Assembly (NCBI GenBank): GCA_031213475.1
Contig: JARUPZ010000021.1
Coordinates: forward strand, 2,155,501 to 2,219,500
Source: Nereocystis luetkeana
Taxonomy: Eukaryota > Sar > Phaeophyceae > Laminariales > Laminariaceae
Direction: 5' to 3'
DNA: 64,000 bases
Both the position numbers and the translations under genes were made by a program. Positions 34,162 through 44,929 of the stretch are shown here, piece by piece (within the stretch, counting starts at the first letter, position 1; each line of letters opens with the position of its first letter). The notes below the pieces were generated by a model. It ran no database searches, was not told the DNA's origin, and worked only from the letters and a program-made list of their open reading frames with translations.

Positions 34162-34731
34162 GCTCACCTTTTTTATTATGAGGCTCTCCTACTGTGTGTG
34201 CCCCCAAGGTATAGTGCGGAACTCAGCGGGGACCAACATATGAATACGACTGAGCGTAAGCTTTTTTTACCCAGATCTCCAAGGAAGATTAAAAAAAAAA
34301 AAAAAAAAACTACACGCATCTCGTACGTGCACGTACGCGCCTAAGCCCAGCAACATAGAGCGCAAGTTTCATGTTCACCCTTCAACAGACGCCCAGAAAT
34401 AAATGACGCCGCGGTGGCTCAGAAAATTTCGCGCAGGTGTGCGATCGTTTTTCAGCTCTCCTTTTCTCTCAACAACGTGACATAGGCGCTAATGTCAACA
34501 CTGCTGTATGTTTCCGTAAAGAACGCGCACTGCTATATATAGGGGATTGTCGTACGGCGGTGTCTACGCACGCATGAACGTCAGGCATGTCCGCTCTATA
34601 TCTGTGGTAGGGCCCCGACCACATAGTCCGCTCGCCATCTGATTTTTCAAGGTTGTGAAAATGCCGCTTTCAAAACATCAAAAACGTTTTGTCGGCCGGC
34701 ATCAGTTTCGCTCTTCGTGCGCCCGTAATCC

Positions 34732-34831
34732 ATTTAGGACTGCAATCCCGTTTTGGGGGGCACTCTACAAACTTAGAATCTGAGCGGTATGTGCCCAAAG
34801 CGACGGGATTGCTGCCGCCCTAAAAGGGTCA
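34732..34831. mobile_element. MITE family B, copy 3
   Basis: Hairpin arms TAGGACTGCAATCCCGTTTT and GCCCAAAGCGACGGGATTGC, right end CCTAAAAGGGTC. Diverged. Confidence 0.7.
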
Positions 34832-34832
34832 A

Positions 34833-35432
34833 GCCTTTTGGGTCCCAGTTATAATAGCGACCTACAAACTGCGAGTAAACGGGCGCACTCCTTGGCAAGC
34901 GTCTACGGTAGGAAGAGCATGCAACACTACAATCTTCACCGCGGCGCGGCGTGCGTGCGTCTTACAGCTCCTTGTGTGGGTTGGTTTAGACTCATGACGC
35001 GTGCTGCGACAGAGGGGTATATCATTGATTTTTGGTGCAGAGCACATTTTTGACTACCGGGACTCCATCTACGAGGGACCCCACCCAAGTATAGTAGAAA
35101 CCCCACTTGTGTTCTACCACTCTCGGTGGAAACTAAACTAAAGTATCGTTTATACATTAATATCAAGACCAACCTGTCCGGACATTTACCCCCGGGGTGG
35201 TACAGGCTTCTCGGTGTACGCCTAGGCTATCCGCTTTCGTTCGGTCTCAAAGATGCATGCTACGTACGGCAGGGGTTGTTTCGCCTACTTTTGTCTGAGA
35301 ATCCTCACTCAAGAAGGTATTTTATATCTCACCCAATTTTGTTCGTTTTTTTCGATAAAATGACACTTCGAAGTATCATGTCACTAGCTAATTCACGAAA
35401 CAAAGTCAGTTAAACACGTCGCGACGGTATTC
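34833..35432. other. Unannotated stretch
   Basis: No exon, RNA gene or repeat was recognised. Confidence 0.3.
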
Positions 35433-35610
35433 CGAGGAGGTTGGGTAAAGTTCCCTGGAGTCGAGGAGTCCAGTCGGTCGGATATATTTTGGTCAAAATG
35501 TGCTATTAATACCAGACATACCTCTATCGTAGGACGCGTCGAAAGTCAGTGTCTGAGAGAGTCATCGTAGTAGAGCTCCTCCTCAAGGGAGCAGCCCCAG
35601 AAAAATATGT
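35433..35610. mobile_element. MITE family C fragments (copy 4)
   Basis: AGTCGAGGAGTCC, TATATTTTGGTCAAAATGTG and CCTCTATCGTAGGACGCGTC are in the usual order, then AGAGCTCCTCCTCAAGGGAG nearby. Truncated or nested copies. Confidence 0.5.
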
Positions 35611-35629
35611 AGGCGCACTGCTAACGAGG

Positions 35630-36045
35630 CATGTGTGGCGCATCCCCTATCCCCCTACCCCGGCAGCATGCCTGCTTTGGATACTGGTTCGTGTGGTTGA
35701 TGCTGTGCTATAACCAAGTTCAAGCAGGTGCACCCCTATCGCAGCATGTGTCATATCCCCTATGCCCCACCCCAGCAGCATGCTTCCTTAGGCTGCTTGT
35801 ATGGCCGATGTTGTGCTTTAATCAAGTCAAAATAGGTGCACTTCTATGGCATGTGTTAGATCCTCCATCCCATACTCCGGCAGCATGCCTCCTTAGGCTG
35901 CTCCGTGTGGGCGATGCTGTACTCAACGAATGTCAAATTAGGTGCACCCCTATCGCAGCATGTGTCACATCCCCTGTCCCCTACCCCGGCAACATACCTC
36001 CTTAGGTGTTTCGTGTGGCCGATGCTTTACTATGTTCAAGTCATT
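35630..36045 (+). repeat. Tandem repeat, about 115-bp unit, 3.5-4 copies
   Basis: Each unit has CATCCCCTATCCCCTACCCC, GGCAGCATGCCTCCTTAGG, CGTGTGGCCGATGCTGT and AGGTGCACCCCTATCGC. Units start near 35,638, 35,752, 35,866 and 35,967. The period is not kept in frame. Confidence 0.75.
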
Positions 36046-36169
36046 TGTTTTCAGCAATGTTTCCACTCTGAAGCCCCAAAGAGGTTAAGCGTATTCCGAG
36101 CATTTGAGGGTTTGCACCTGGCACATCGTTTACTTTGTACATGGGTACTTTGAACACCATGAAAGAGCC

Positions 36170-38160
36170 ATAAACGGAATATGAGAGCCGGACGTAATCC
36201 CATGAACAGCGTATGTGACGCGACCATGCAAGCCCCTCGATAGCACCATGGGAACACCATGGGAGTCCGTGTAAGCACTCTGGAGTCTGGAGGCACCAAG
36301 GGAATCTGTGTAAGCACTCTGGAGGCACCATGGTGGTCCATGAAAGCCCCGTGTAGGCACCATGGAACTACCGTGGAAGCACCACCGACACACTACGGAG
36401 GCACCATGGAAGCACTATGGAGGCACCGTGGAAGCACTACGGAAGCATCATGGAAGAAACATGAAAAAACCCGTGTGAGTGCATTAACGCTCGAGAAAAC
36501 GCATCGTGACAGCGCATGAAAGCACCATGCACACACCATGGAAGCGGTGTGGAAACGGGAGCATCATAGGAGCCCGTGATGCACCACGGAGGCGCCATGT
36601 ATACAATATGGAAGTCCATGAAAGCGGCATGGAGGCACCGTGGGAGTCCAAAAAAGCGCATTTGAACGAAGTCCATCAAACCACGATAAACACAGCGTGA
36701 ACGTATAATCATCACGAAAGCACTACAGCAAGGCAACACCATAAACACAGCATGGTGACATCGGGAGTCCATAAAGTCGCCTCGAAAACCCACCAAAGCA
36801 TCACGGAAACGCCATGAGGTTCCCTGAAGGCGAAAGCACGATCACACCATGAAGTCACTGATAAGACAAGGTACCATCGAAGCAACTGGAAGCCCATGAA
36901 AGCACCATGGGAGTTCACGAAGAGGCGCCATACAGATACCATGCAAGCACCGTGCAAGCATCACGGAAGCACCAGGAAGGCATGACGGGAGACTATGGGA
37001 GTGCATGCCTGGGGTACACGAGTACATCACCACCACGCGGACACCATGAGAACACCCGGAACATCCCATGCGAGCACTATGCAATCACCATAGGATTCCG
37101 TGAAAGCATCATCAATCCCCCATGGGAGTCCAGGGAAGCATCATGAAGGTTAAAGGGGGGCCACGTCAAAGCACCACGAAGGCGCAGTGGAAGCACCACA
37201 GAAGATCATGGAAGCACATACACCACCGTATACGCACTATGAAGCGCTACAGGAGTGCATTAACATGGGGGCACCGTGGAAGCGCTGTGGAAGCACCATG
37301 GAGGCGCCATGAACGCACGATGGGAGTGAAGGAAAAGCGCATGTGTCGAGGCTCTGTCTCTGTGAAGGGAGATGGCAGAGGTGGCACCGAAGTGTCTGTG
37401 AAGATCGCTTGTGATGAAGAAAGAAGATGGTTTGAAATTGGCGCTTAAGTGGCCATCATAGAAGGAATCTTGATCTCAGAGATCAAGAGGAGAATAGGGA
37501 AGGAGAAGGAGTGGAGTGGAGTGGAGTGGAGAGAGTGGAGTGATCGAGGTGGGGCATGCCATCACCTGATCACGAGACAGTGCCCATGCTACGGGCAGGT
37601 GTATTCTACAGCAGCCCGTCAAGGTTCCCTGAACCGTTCCTAGCAATCTCCCCGCAACGTTCTATGTACCGTACTTGTAACGTTCTATGCAACGTTACCT
37701 GATACTTACCTGGTATGGTGGTAAGCTAGCTACCGTGCATTACGATCAGTATGATCGATTTAAGTTGAATACAGTGCGCCGGTAAAAAAGAACAAACTCA
37801 AGTCTCGCCGCACATCGTATTTCTCCGCATATATATATCGTAAAATACTTGGTAAGCTCGTGTGAAGTGACTGCACATCAACATAGATGGGGATCTCAAC
37901 GTCCATACGCTGACAGGGAGCACCATGGAAGTCAGAAATCCATAAAATAATCATGGGAGTCCGTGAGAGCGCATAAATCACTATAAAAGAACCATGGGAT
38001 CGCCACACAAGCCCATGAGGTCACCATGAAGGCACATGAAAAGCACCATGGAGGCACCACGAAGGCACCACGTGGGAGTAACGGAAACGCCATTTATTTA
38101 GCCACCTTGTGGAAGTCATGAGAACATAATTTAGAGATTCCCATGGGGCTTGAAACAAAG
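36170..38160. repeat. CATG-palindrome array III (CACCATGGAGG units)
   Basis: From 36,170 to 37,340 and again 37,905-38,160, degenerate 11-bp units alternate ATGGAGGCACC and ATGGAAGCACT. A non-array gap (37,341-37,904) carries GGAGTGGAGTGGAGTGGAG repeats near 37,512 and unrecognised sequence. Same design as arrays I and II with a different spacer. Confidence 0.8.
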
Positions 38161-38389
38161 TGGTACTAAAATACCAGGTGGGAAAAAGGACGATACGCGT
38201 GGAAAAAGAAAGCACATGGAAACCAAAAGATACCAGAGGTGTAAAACACACAACGAACGGGAAAATAAAGATACTGTGTATCTACCCGTTCGTACCATAC
38301 AAGGAGGAAGAACAAAGAGCCAAGATACTAACCGAAACTGATGGAGGAACGAAAAATCCACAATGATGAGATCAGGTGTGAGGTGTCAC
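38161..38389. other. Short unannotated stretch
   Basis: A-rich. Would be intron downstream of the exon at 38,390. Nothing recognised. Confidence 0.3.
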
Positions 38390-38495
38390 CTGAACCGAAG
38401 TCGTAAGGGTCGCAGGGTTCCAGTTGTCCCTGGAACTGAACGACGGCATGTACGGCCATGAGGCTGGGCTTGCAGTTTTGATGTCCATGCGGGCG
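38390..38495 (-). CDS. Candidate internal exon with two cysteines
   Basis: On the minus strand, acceptor TCTCCCTGCAATGGCAG precedes 38,495 and donor GTGACA follows 38,390. The 106 bases, read in phase 0, encode RPHGHQNCKPSLMAVHAVVQ and FQGQLEPCDPYDFGS, ending in phase 1. The phase fits directly behind the first exon ending at 39,683. Two cysteines and a beta pattern suit an ectodomain. Another frame (NGSARMDIKT...) is also open, which lowers certainty. Confidence 0.4.
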
Positions 38496-38640
38496 CTGCC
38501 ATTGCAGGGAGAGAGCTGCGAAAAAGCGAGCGAACAAAAATAGTTCGGTGCAGCAGGGAGGGGTGCGGCGAAAAAAAAACAACGGAAATCGGACAGATCA
38601 TGTATCCCCATTTGTTCGAGTGATCTACAGTATTCTGTGC

Positions 38641-38672
38641 TACGGGGGACCATAGTAAATAGTACCAGGTAG
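38641..38672 (+). mobile_element. MITE family A half copy with TACCAGGTA
   Basis: Only the left arm is present (ACGGGGGACCATAGTAAATA), followed by GTACCAGGTA at 38,662-38,671. The rest of the element is missing. Confidence 0.65.
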
Positions 38673-38689
38673 TTCCTGGTGGATATTTA

Positions 38690-39428
38690 GGGGCAGATCG
38701 ATCCCTGGCTTGTTGTTTGACCTGCACGCAACTACGCGATCTATTTGTAAATCGTGTTTACCGGGTGGGTGGGAGCCGTGTGGCATGGCTCTCGCGCAAC
38801 ATTTGTTTGCCAGTGGTGGTTCCTTTATGATGGGGCTCTTGCACAAGATCTCAGGACGGGAAAGATAATGGAGGATCTACACGTGCTTGTACCGAGTACC
38901 AGGCAGGCAGATGGTCTACACTATGGAACGTACGGTATCTTGTCCGGAGTGTGAAACATTGTCCGTTTTACCGCACCACATACATCGCGATTGAAAACGT
39001 CCCCCGTGTTGAGCAACGTGCGTGGCCACACCTATCTTTGATAAACACAGCTGCTACGTATGCGTGGCGTAGCGTAGCACAAGACAGTAGTAGTAGACTA
39101 CGGCAGGCAGTACCTTGGACTATACAAGGTATCACTTTATACGGTCGAGACTTCTATTTGCAATACAATACATTACCGCCGCATCATCGCATGGTCCTCG
39201 CTGCCTGGTAGTACTCCTGTGCGTACAATGCTCTTCAAATTCGAAAGTTATTTACTCCAGCGGCAAGCAGAAGTATTATTCGTATGGCAGACTGCAGCGC
39301 AACGCACAGCAAGGATAGATCGCATGCAAAAAAGCACAAAAAAGTGGGTGCAAAGCGACTACAGCACTATGAAAGGCAGGCTTGAGAATGACGCCATGTG
39401 TTTACCAGCCAGCATACGCATAGCTCAC
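38690..39428. other. Unannotated stretch with dispersed repeat words
   Basis: GTATCTTGTCCGGAGTGTGAAAC near 38,936 matches the repeat at 25,720. No exon supported. Confidence 0.35.
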
Positions 39429-39475
39429 CCTGGACATCAAGTTTCCCCTGGGCCATCAGCGTGACCAGCTCGGCG
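39429..39475 (-). pseudogene. Diverged duplicate of the 3' end of the first exon
   Basis: The 47 bases ending at donor GTGAGC match the last 48 or so bases of the exon at 39,683 (CGAGCGCCGAGCTG, CCCAGGGGAAA, CAGGGTGAG). Translation gives SSAELVTLMAQGKLDVQ beside SSAELITLVPRGNLTFR. A one-base length difference means it cannot be spliced in phase 0 after the first exon. It looks like an exon-end duplication, now either unused or an alternative exon. Confidence 0.5.
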
Positions 39476-39682
39476 CTCGAGACAAAACGATGCATCGTGA
39501 CATACCCGCAACAGCAATGATATTCGTCGGCGGTCTGCCGGATGTTTGATAGCGTACGACACAACGATAGATCGTACGCATATCCTGCGAAACGAAAAAA
39601 AAGGGTAGGCTTGATAATAAAGGCGTTTGTTTTACTGCAGTAGTAGTAGAGTACAAGTATGATACCTGTATCTACAACTCAC

Positions 39683-40012
39683 CCTGAACGTCAAATTTCC
39701 CCTGGGCACCAGCGTGATCAGCTCGGCGCTCGAGCTCTCAAGCACCCAGTGGTACAGAGCGCTCTCTCCCCTAGTCAAGTTCTGCCCGGTTACCTGGGCG
39801 TTGTCCACCAGGCACACGCACGGCAATGAGTCGAAAGCCAGCCCACTGGTGGAGTTGACGCAGCACGTTGCCGAATCGACGAGAAGAAGGTGACGAAAAG
39901 AGAGGAGGAGAAGACCGGCCGTGAATAGTGAGTGCGACGCGCGATAGAACGCAAGACGGGGAACTTTATTGAGTAGTTTGCCCCGATTAGTTCCTTCCCT
40001 TGAGGTGCTCAT
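39683..40012 (-). CDS. Candidate first exon of a secreted or membrane protein (signal peptide)
   Basis: On the minus strand, the ATG at 40,012 (a second ATG 24 bases upstream is possible) opens 110 codons to a GTGAGT donor after 39,683, phase 0. A basic start is followed by a hydrophobic stretch (LFTAGLLLLSFRHLLLV) typical of a signal peptide, then TCCVNSTSGLAF, LPCVCLVDNAQVTGQNLT and ALYHWVLESSSAELITLV. Four cysteines and NST/NLT glycosylation-type sites point to an extracellular domain. No family is recognised. It is the natural 5' end for the minus-strand exons at lower coordinates. Confidence 0.5.
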
Positions 40013-40036
40013 TTTACTATGTCGCCCCTCCTTCAT

Positions 40037-40639
40037 AGGGGCACGCGGGACACGGATCAGCGTGTGTGTGTGGTGGCCGTGGCGGTGGGCAGCTGTGTAT
40101 TCGCAGCGCTCCGGTTGAATGATGAATGGATGCCGTATCTCGTTACACACCTACAATCCAGGAGAATCACCACCACAAGTAGAGTACTGCTGCTGTATTC
40201 GGTACATTGTTCAAGGTCTCAAAAAATATCATCAGACATCAGACATCAGAGACAGAGTGATTTGGTATCCAATTAACGGGCGTTTCATGAAACGCTTTTT
40301 CGGCGGCCGTTTGCAAAAAAACAGGGCCCACGTACGTACGAGGTACGTACTGATGATATGCTTTCTTTTTTTGCTTTGTCGCCACTACAGCAGTAGTACA
40401 GCAGTAATACTAGTATTAATAGTACAGTAATATAAAGTACTAGTAGTAGTGTTCACGGTGCACGTTTAGTTACGTTCCAGATCAGTTCTTAATGGCCGTT
40501 CTCGACAAGTCAACGTCCAGAGGGCAAATGTTCGCATCGTTGGGTTTTCGGCGGGTGCCCGTGAGAAATCTCGGTGTTGTTTGTTGTTTTCGTGATCATC
40601 GCCAAAAATCTAGTCCGTGGTCACAGAACAGGCTCTAAT
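40037..40639. other. Unannotated stretch upstream of the first exon
   Basis: Would contain the promoter of the signal-peptide gene. No TATA-like element was assigned. CTACAGCAGTAGTACAGCAG near 40,383 is a dense patch of TAC...GTA words. Confidence 0.3.
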
Positions 40640-41360
40640 AAACTCTGGAGGGTATATCCCGCGAGCTGTTGTGGGATACCATGGAAAGTGACGTATGATG
40701 CCGCAGAATGTCACGGGAGGCCGCGGCTGCCCATGGCAGCCCAATGGGATCCCGCGACATCCCGCGACATCTCGCTTGTGATGTCGACGAGGGAAACAGC
40801 GGGATCCTTCCGGGATTTTCGCGCGCAATTTCCCGCGGGAGCCCTCCATAGGAGACAACGTGCCGCGTGCCGCGGCGGCGGCGGCATGGAATAATTAACG
40901 TGAGTTCCTGCCTCAAAAGCCCCTCGTATTTCCGACCTCTAGAGAGTCTTCTCGGACACAATGACCTACTGCATATATATATGGTTTCACCGAAGAACAC
41001 CAACCAAGCCGGCCTCTTGCCTGGAGTTCGAGTTATTATGGGGTTGGGGTGGTTGGGGCGGGGTGGCACCGTGACTCGAGATCGTCAAACAAAACCACAA
41101 CTCATTCGGTATGACGGAAACTCGTGAAAGAGGTCGTGACATGTCGTGGGAAGTTGCGGGCAATGGGAATTCTCATTGGTTGCGGGATGTCGTGGAATGG
41201 CGTGGGTTTCCATGAGAACTTCTGTGGCAACTACAGTGGAGGCGTGTGGGAGTTGACGTGGAATGTCCCTCGGGACTTCGGGATTCCGTGGGATACCGCC
41301 GTGGGATCCCATGGTGTGCTGCGGAACCCCGCGAGCGCCCACAGGATTCCATGACAGGAT
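40640..41360. repeat. Third GGGATCCCGCGACA-type array
   Basis: Degenerate 10-12 bp palindromic units (CCCGCGACATC, GTGGGATCCCATGG, CATGTCGTGGG), like 7,960-8,334 and 8,940-9,500. A 135-bp gap (40,890-41,080) lacks the unit. Confidence 0.6.
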
Positions 41361-42815
41361 CCGACCAAGAAATAATGATACCAGGTTTCAATCATGCTCG
41401 CTGTAATGGAGGTCAAACGAGGCAGAGGGAGTGGAGCCTTGATGCTTTTCCTTCCTGAGGTAAAATGTCCATGAGAACGCCTGCGAACGGGAACGTGAAT
41501 CATGCTGTGAAATCCTCTACAACCTGTAGCCGTCAAGCTGGAACGGTCCAAAACGAGCAACCGCGTTGACACCGGCGACAAGAAGTGACATAAAACCGGC
41601 TTTTGAGTTTACTGTTTAAGTCTTGATGAGAAAAGTGACCCAATTGACACCGGGAACACGAAAATACCGGAACTGGTAGAACAGAAAAAAAATCAAAGAG
41701 ACCCCAGAAAACGCTGCATGTAAAAAATACGTGATGAGTCGAAAAGGGTTCGAGTACTTAGGACAAAAAACAACGCTTTATTCACCAAAATAACGAAGTT
41801 CGACGCTGAAAAGAAAGGCTGAAGTCTGCTCGCGACAAAAACGAATGCGCTGCGTGGCTCGACTAGTGGCCGCCCGTATTCGCACACACAAGGAAAAAAA
41901 GATAAAACAGCAAGAAGAAGAGAAGCACTTGGGAGCGTTCCCTCTCGTCTATTATCATCAAGACCAATCCTACTACTGTTGGTATACTGCAGGAATTACA
42001 GCGCGTAAACCAGCCCTTATTGCGAATAACCCTTAATTAACTACTGCAGTTATTATGTTACCGCAGTATCGCCGCAAAAGAAATCTAAAAAACTCCCCAA
42101 TTTGAATTTGGGCGCGAGCCCTCACCCTCACCCTCTGCCATGATCAACAATAATAGTATTATCGATTTGTCGTATGATTCTGCCGCGCTTTTGTTCTGGC
42201 GAGTTCTTCACTTTCTGTTCCTTAGTTTTTTTAGAACAACACACTGCACATCGTCAGATGGCAAGCATATATATAAGGTTAATTATTATTATCAACTACC
42301 ACCCCGCGCAGCAAGTCCTTGCGGATAAAACTGCATGCGGATATTATGCCGCCGCAGTTGTGCCGCAGAAGGGGGAAAAAACAACAAAAAAAGCTCGGCG
42401 AAAGAGCAAGAAGACCACCTTACTTCGGGCAACTGCCACTCGAGGGCAACACCCAATAAAAAATCCCATCAATTCGATGTATCTCTACAACAAACGCCCC
42501 ACCAAGTGAGTATTTACTACAAAACGCCCCACCAAGTGAGTATTTGGTCTGATGGCATCAAAAAAAGTACCGAGTAAATGCCTCCAACATATTACCGCAC
42601 TGCTCGGAAACATGGTGTCGGGGAGAGCCTGCTATGTGACTCCGAGTCTGAGTTACGACTACGGAGGAACGACTTCGAAATGCTACAGTAGACCACAAAA
42701 TGTTTTTTCAAATTAGACCGACCCCAGTTGACGCGGGGAAAATAGACAGACGCGGCTGTCAAGAGACACGGGAAGGGTCGTGCGATCGGAAGGGCATGCC
42801 TGCCACGGTAGTAGG
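41361..42815. other. Unannotated stretch with a small direct repeat
   Basis: CGCCCCACCAAGTGAGTATT occurs twice, 30 bp apart, at 42,495 and 42,525. No exon with splice support was found. Confidence 0.35.
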
Positions 42816-43486
42816 GGGCGGGGGGGGGGGGGAAGGGGTACTCATTTATTTGTTGCTTGCCTCAATCGTTTGACCATTGACCACGCATCCCTTTCGAGAC
42901 GGCGCACCGTTCCTACTCCTAATAGAGACACCTCCAACAATTGGGCGCTCATTACGTTGTTTCCATGCATTATTACATAGATTTTTTTGTTAATCGTATC
43001 CCCTTCCTGCGTGGCCGCCTGTGGCCACCATCTATCTCCTAGGATAGCGATCGTTTTCCCGCAGCTATCTAGTGTGTTAAACTCCTCCATGTCACATTCG
43101 TCTATTTCCCTCATCTATCTCCTCTTCTATTACATCCCGTTCCCCCTTGTATATTTCACATTCTCCTACTATGTGAGTTCTACTCTCTATTGCTTTGCCA
43201 CACGGGCACATCTGTGCATCTATTTCCTCCTCCTCCTCCCGGCTACTGGTATACCTCTTTCTTCTTTCTGGCAGGTCCAGGTCTCCTACACGAAAGCGCA
43301 GATTCAGCGTTTTCGCCAAGTCCATTGGGCCGTGCAAAAAAGTTTTCATTCCTATTCCTTCCCTCAACCCCACGTATATCTCTGGGTGTTTTTCCGATTC
43401 CCCCTTATTTCGTAGCGCGAGCCTTTCCCTTCTTTCTTTCCTTTCTTCTACGTCTGCCTTGTACTTCCCAACCTTCCCGGCGGACA

Positions 43487-44662
43487 TCACCTCTTTTTGG
43501 TTTCCCCTATATCCTTCCATATTGTCTCAACTACGCTATCCCACCTTATTCCAGTTCGCCCTTTTGTTACTTTCTCCCATATAGCTTTATCAACTATGGC
43601 CGGTAACCTCTTATTTGGCATGTTCCTTACTTTATATTGCCATTTCAACTTTCTCATATCCCTGTTTGTCTTGAGTGGGTGTATTCCCAGGTCTGCTCTT
43701 AATACTGTATTACTAGTCGTACTTGAGCATCTTAGGAATTTTGTAGCTGCTGTCATATGTTGTACTGTTTCCAACTGTTTTACGAGCTTCGCATTCCCTT
43801 CCCATGCTTCTCCTGCATATTCTAGCTTTGGTACTATCACATTCATCAGGATACATCTCTTAATCCTGGTGTCAAGGTGCGAGTCTGTAAGGATCGCACC
43901 CATCTTGCCTATGTGTGGTTTACCCTTTCCTATTACTTTTGCTATATGTGTATCCCGAGAGCAGTCTTTTGAGATCCCTACGCCAAGGTACGTATACTGG
44001 TCTACGATCGGCAATTCATCTTCTCCCCACTTCCAACTGGAATTCATCGGGTTCACCTTATCTTCGTTACAAACAACTACTACTGCGCATTTCTTGACGT
44101 TCGCCGTCACCCTCCATTTCCTAGTGTATTCTAGCGCGTTCTCTATTTGTTTCTGCAATCCTTCGGGTGTTTCTGATATCCCCACGAAGTCATCAGCAAA
44201 CATCAATCCCGACACTGTATCTTCCCCTACCGTGACTCCCTGCCTTGCTGCTTCAACTGCTACTATCAGGTCGTTACTATATATCTTGAATAGGTTGGGT
44301 GATAGCGTACATCCCTGTGCAACTCCTTGTAAAATATCAACATACTTCGATATTTCCCCGTCCAGCATCACAGCACTTCTCGCACATTCCGTCATTTTTT
44401 TCATCATTCTCCACATCTTTCCTCTGATTCCTATTTCCCATAGTTTTTTCCTCAATCCATTTCTCCATACTGTGTCGTAGGCCTTCTGTGCATCTATTAA
44501 TAGAAAGAAACAGTACGTTGTTAGTCCCGCGTCTTTCCTACCTTGGATTATCTTACCTAGAGTGTACACATGGTCTACGCAGCTACGGTTTGGCCTAAAC
44601 CCTGCTTGCCCTTCGCTTATTTTGTCTTCCTTCTCCATCATCAATCCCATTCTATCGTTCAA
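43487..44662 (-). CDS. LINE copy B reverse transcriptase segment
   Basis: Open for 391 codons, with the same RT motifs as copy A (GFRPNRSC, DAQKAYDTVW, FADDFVG) and one extra Val in AVVVCNE. The frame is lost near IWKDIG, and the finger continues in another frame at 43,520-43,092, which indicates one frameshift. Confidence 0.9.
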   Translation of the reverse strand: MNDRMGLMMEKEDKISEGQAGFRPNRSCVDHVYTLGKIIQGRKDAGLTTYCFFLLIDAQKAYDTVWRNGLRKKLWEIGIRGKMWRMMKKMTECARSAVMLDGEISKYVDILQGVAQGCTLSPNLFKIYSNDLIVAVEAARQGVTVGEDTVSGLMFADDFVGISETPEGLQKQIENALEYTRKWRVTANVKKCAVVVVCNEDKVNPMNSSWKWGEDELPIVDQYTYLGVGISKDCSRDTHIAKVIGKGKPHIGKMGAILTDSHLDTRIKRCILMNVIVPKLEYAGEAWEGNAKLVKQLETVQHMTAATKFLRCSSTTSNTVLRADLGIHPLKTNRDMRKLKWQYKVRNMPNKRLPAIVDKAIWEKVTKGRTGIRWDSVVETIWKDIGETKKR

Positions 44663-44929
44663 AATCTTACAAAATGCTTTGCCTGCTTGCTGTGCTTAGC
44701 AGCGGTATCCCTCCATCGTTTCACGGGTCAGCCTTATCTCCTTTCTTGAACAAGTTTACTACTACTCCTTCTCTCCACCTCCTAGGCGCGTGCTCGTTTT
44801 CCGTATCCAGCTACACAAGATAACCAGCATGGTAAGTAAGCGTTCCTTCTGCCCCGTACTTCATAAATTCATTCACTATTTGGTCTGCCCCTGCTGCTTT
44901 TCTATTCTCAAGTTTAGCTACACATTTTT

